Shown piece after piece: positions 62,050-64,000 of a stretch of DNA of 64,000 nt (its first letter is position 1; the number at the start of each line of letters is the position of its first letter). The notes under the pieces were generated by a model. It did not search any database and was not told the origin of the DNA. It saw only the letters and a list, made by a program, of their open reading frames with translations. Made by a program: the position numbers and the translations under genes. This stretch comes from Dickeya zeae NCPPB 2538 (GTDB lineage Bacteria > Pseudomonadota > Gammaproteobacteria > Enterobacterales > Enterobacteriaceae), in NCBI RefSeq assembly GCF_000406165.1, contig NZ_CM001977.1, forward strand, positions 4,262,054 through 4,326,053, read 5' to 3'.

Positions 62050-63750
62050 ATGAGCATTCTGAAGAATATGAAACTTGCCACCATGCTGGGCGCAGGTTTT
62101 GCCATCGTGCTGGTCATCAGCTTTTTCGTTTCTGGCTATGGGCAGATTCAATTACGCCAGCAAGGCAACACCATCAATACGCTGGCCAGCGACCAGTTGG
62201 AAGGGTTACTGCTGGTGCAGGAGTTGAAAGATAACCTGAACAGCATCGCGATTGTGGTACGCGAGCTGACATTATTCACCGCACCGGATCAGGTGGAACA
62301 GTACAAGCAGCAAATTAGCAAAACCATTGCACGAAATAACGAGGTGATTAAACGCATCAGCGAACTGGCGAACAGTCCCAAAGAAAAATCGCTGTTTGAC
62401 GGCATCAATCAGGCTCGACCAATCAGCCTCGCGGCCACGCAAAAAGCCCTTGCACTCAGCCTGAATGGCAAGCTGGATGAAGCCAAAGCCGCCATCATCA
62501 ATGAAGTCAAACCGGCGCAGGAAAATTACTTCAAAGCCATCAACGATATGGTGAGCTACCAGAAAAGCGACACCCGTAAATCAGCTGACGATGCCAGCGA
62601 CGCGGCACGCACCGCGGGTATCCTGATGCTGGCGCTCACCGCCATCTCGACAGTACTGGGTATCGCGATCGCCTGGTCGATTACCCGCCGTATCAAAAAG
62701 CTGCTGGGTGGCGAACCGGCGTATGCCTCTGACATCGCACGTCAAATTGCCAACGGCAACCTGGCCATCAACGTCGAACTGCAAGCCGGGGATACCACCA
62801 GCCTGCTGGCGGCCATGGGCGACATGCGTGCCAAACTGAGCGATATCGTGCTTCAGGTACACGACAGCAGCGGCTCAATTTCCACCGGTTCCAGTGAAAT
62901 CGCTATCGGCAGCAACGACCTGAGCCGCCGCACCGAAGAGCAGGCCGCCAGCGTGCAAGAAACCGCCGCGTCCATGGAACAGATTAGCCAGACTATCCGC
63001 CAGAATGGCGACACCGTGCGCGAAGCGGCCCAGCTTGCCACTGCCGCCAGCCAGACAGCCACCAAAGGCAACGATGTGGTACGCGATGTTATCGCCACCA
63101 TGGGCGACATCAGCACCAGCTCTCGTAAGATTGGCGACATCATTACCGTGATTGACGGCATCGCCTTCCAGACCAACATCCTGGCGCTCAATGCCGCGGT
63201 AGAAGCGGCCCGCGCTGGTGAACAAGGACGCGGTTTTGCGGTGGTCGCTGGGGAAGTTCGCTCACTGGCGCAGCGTTCAGCATCTGCTGCCCGCGAAATT
63301 AAAGAACTCATCACCACCAGCATGGAAAAAGTGGAAAGCGGCTCTCAACTGGTGTCGCATGCCGGTGAAACCATGACGGATATCGTGACTCAGGCGCAGC
63401 ATGTGGCCGATCTGATTAGCGAAATCGGCGTCACCACGCAGGAACAGGAATCCGGCATATCGCAAATCAATCAGGCCATCACCCAGTTGGATAGCGTCAC
63501 CCAACAAAACGCCGCCCTGGTGGAAGAATCGACCAGCGCCGCTGAAAGCCTGAGCGAACAGGCCGGGAAGCTGGTGGAACTGATGAGTGTGTTTAACATT
63601 GCGCACAGCACGGCCACACCGTCGTCATCGCCGTCGCCGCGCCGTCAGCAACAGGCTAAGCCGGCGTTAAAAAAACCGACCTCGCTTAAACCGGCCCTGA
63701 AACCCGCACTGGCAAGCAGAAACAATAACCACGACTGGGAACAGTTCTAA
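62050..63750 (+). CDS. Methyl-accepting chemotaxis protein
   Basis: A 566-residue chemoreceptor with the same plan as its neighbour: membrane segment near residues 10-30, four-helix sensor, second membrane segment (ILMLALTAISTVLGIAIAWS), HAMP and signalling domain. It ends in DWEQF after a Lys/Pro-rich linker. The cytoplasmic halves of the two proteins are nearly identical around the tip (DGIAFQTNILALNAAVEAAR), while the sensors differ, so they are duplicates with distinct ligands. GGGGGA lies upstream of ATG 62050. Confidence 0.95.
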   Translation: MSILKNMKLATMLGAGFAIVLVISFFVSGYGQIQLRQQGNTINTLASDQLEGLLLVQELKDNLNSIAIVVRELTLFTAPDQVEQYKQQISKTIARNNEVIKRISELANSPKEKSLFDGINQARPISLAATQKALALSLNGKLDEAKAAIINEVKPAQENYFKAINDMVSYQKSDTRKSADDASDAARTAGILMLALTAISTVLGIAIAWSITRRIKKLLGGEPAYASDIARQIANGNLAINVELQAGDTTSLLAAMGDMRAKLSDIVLQVHDSSGSISTGSSEIAIGSNDLSRRTEEQAASVQETAASMEQISQTIRQNGDTVREAAQLATAASQTATKGNDVVRDVIATMGDISTSSRKIGDIITVIDGIAFQTNILALNAAVEAARAGEQGRGFAVVAGEVRSLAQRSASAAREIKELITTSMEKVESGSQLVSHAGETMTDIVTQAQHVADLISEIGVTTQEQESGISQINQAITQLDSVTQQNAALVEESTSAAESLSEQAGKLVELMSVFNIAHSTATPSSSPSPRRQQQAKPALKKPTSLKPALKPALASRNNNHDWEQF

Positions 63751-63787
63751 GCCCGACCACACGACGAACCGCAACATCCTCCCCCAA

Positions 63788-63814
63788 CCGCCACCTCACC
63801 GTGGCGGTTTTTTT
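63788..63814 (+). terminator. Intrinsic terminator of the second chemoreceptor
   Basis: CCGCCAC/GTGGCGG 7-bp stem, six-base loop, then a run of U, 38 bases past the stop. The remaining bases to the window end (63815-64000) hold no recognisable gene. Confidence 0.85.
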
Positions 63815-64000
63815 TGTCTCCCCAACGTGCCGCGCTGTGAAAGCCCTGCGTATTAACGGGCGTTTATCTTGCTGGGGTTACCACGATGAATACCCTTCCC
63901 ACGGCAATGCCATTACAAAATAGATGGCTTTATTCGAAAATACATTATGTAAATTTCATTAAGAAAATGAATCTAATTACATCAGTAACGATTTATTAAA

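Noticed and set aside
1..64000. tRNA, rRNA genes or CRISPR arrays
   Set aside because: No cloverleaf-like or rRNA sequence and no regularly spaced short repeats were recognised anywhere in the window.

Overview
The window reads as the chromosome of a soft-rot plant-pathogenic enterobacterium, most probably Dickeya (Pectobacteriaceae). The evidence is enterobacterial core genes in E. coli-like order (pfkA-fieF, cpxP/cpxRA, ugpBAECQ-yhhA, ygbI-N/otn), a HecB/HecA-type two-partner secretion locus, an agmatine-degrading pair and a 127-bp ERIC repeat. The genus is an inference from gene content; no search was run.

Layout. (1) 1-8200, AT-rich, minus strand: a graveyard of small orphan toxin tails and immunity-like genes, with an IS903-type remnant, a fragment of CdiA pretoxin sequence and an XRE-regulator remnant. 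(2) 8178-19679, minus strand: a complete contact-dependent inhibition operon, cdiB(hecB)-cdiC-cdiA-cdiI, including a HlyC-like acyltransferase and a small membrane protein overlapping cdiI. (3) 19875-24213: agmatine deiminase and N-carbamoylputrescine amidase, pfkA and fieF. (4) 24409-36720: an insertion between fieF and cpxP, which are neighbours in E. coli. It holds an XRE/2TM regulator, a Nudix hydrolase, six P2 gpH-like tail-fibre genes with three tail-fibre-assembly genes, and a small exported protein. (5) 36953-39801: cpxP and cpxRA with a CpxR box. (6) 40122-45348: two uncharacterised exported proteins (one DUF3142), a TetR regulator and an orphan solute-binding protein. (7) 45460-52909: trmL, ERIC, yhhA, an AEC permease and the ugp operon with a Pho box. 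(8) 53141-59450: a DeoR-type regulator and the divergent four-carbon acid sugar operon (ltnD-otnK-otnC-otnI-gntP-type permease). (9) 59874-63750: two tandem methyl-accepting chemotaxis proteins.

The most notable observation is in region 4. Every one of the six tail-fibre genes has its own upstream promoter built like a P2 late promoter: TGTTGT-N12-ACAACA or a close match, then 30-31 bp, then CATAAT. This puts the dyad centre near -55, where the P2 Ogr/Delta activator binds. No other phage genes are present. Several units also end in their own intrinsic terminator. The region therefore looks like an orphan repertoire of tail-fibre cassettes wired to a P2-type activator encoded elsewhere, for example by a P2-like prophage or a P2-like tailocin. 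That functional link is inference; the promoter architecture and gene family are directly visible.

The CDI locus and its downstream array form a second system of variable adhesin/toxin modules. The CdiA C-terminus resembles the truncated orphan toxin at 5602-5934, and two immunity families each occur twice. Several genes in the array carry single-base homopolymer frameshifts, which could be real decay or assembly error.
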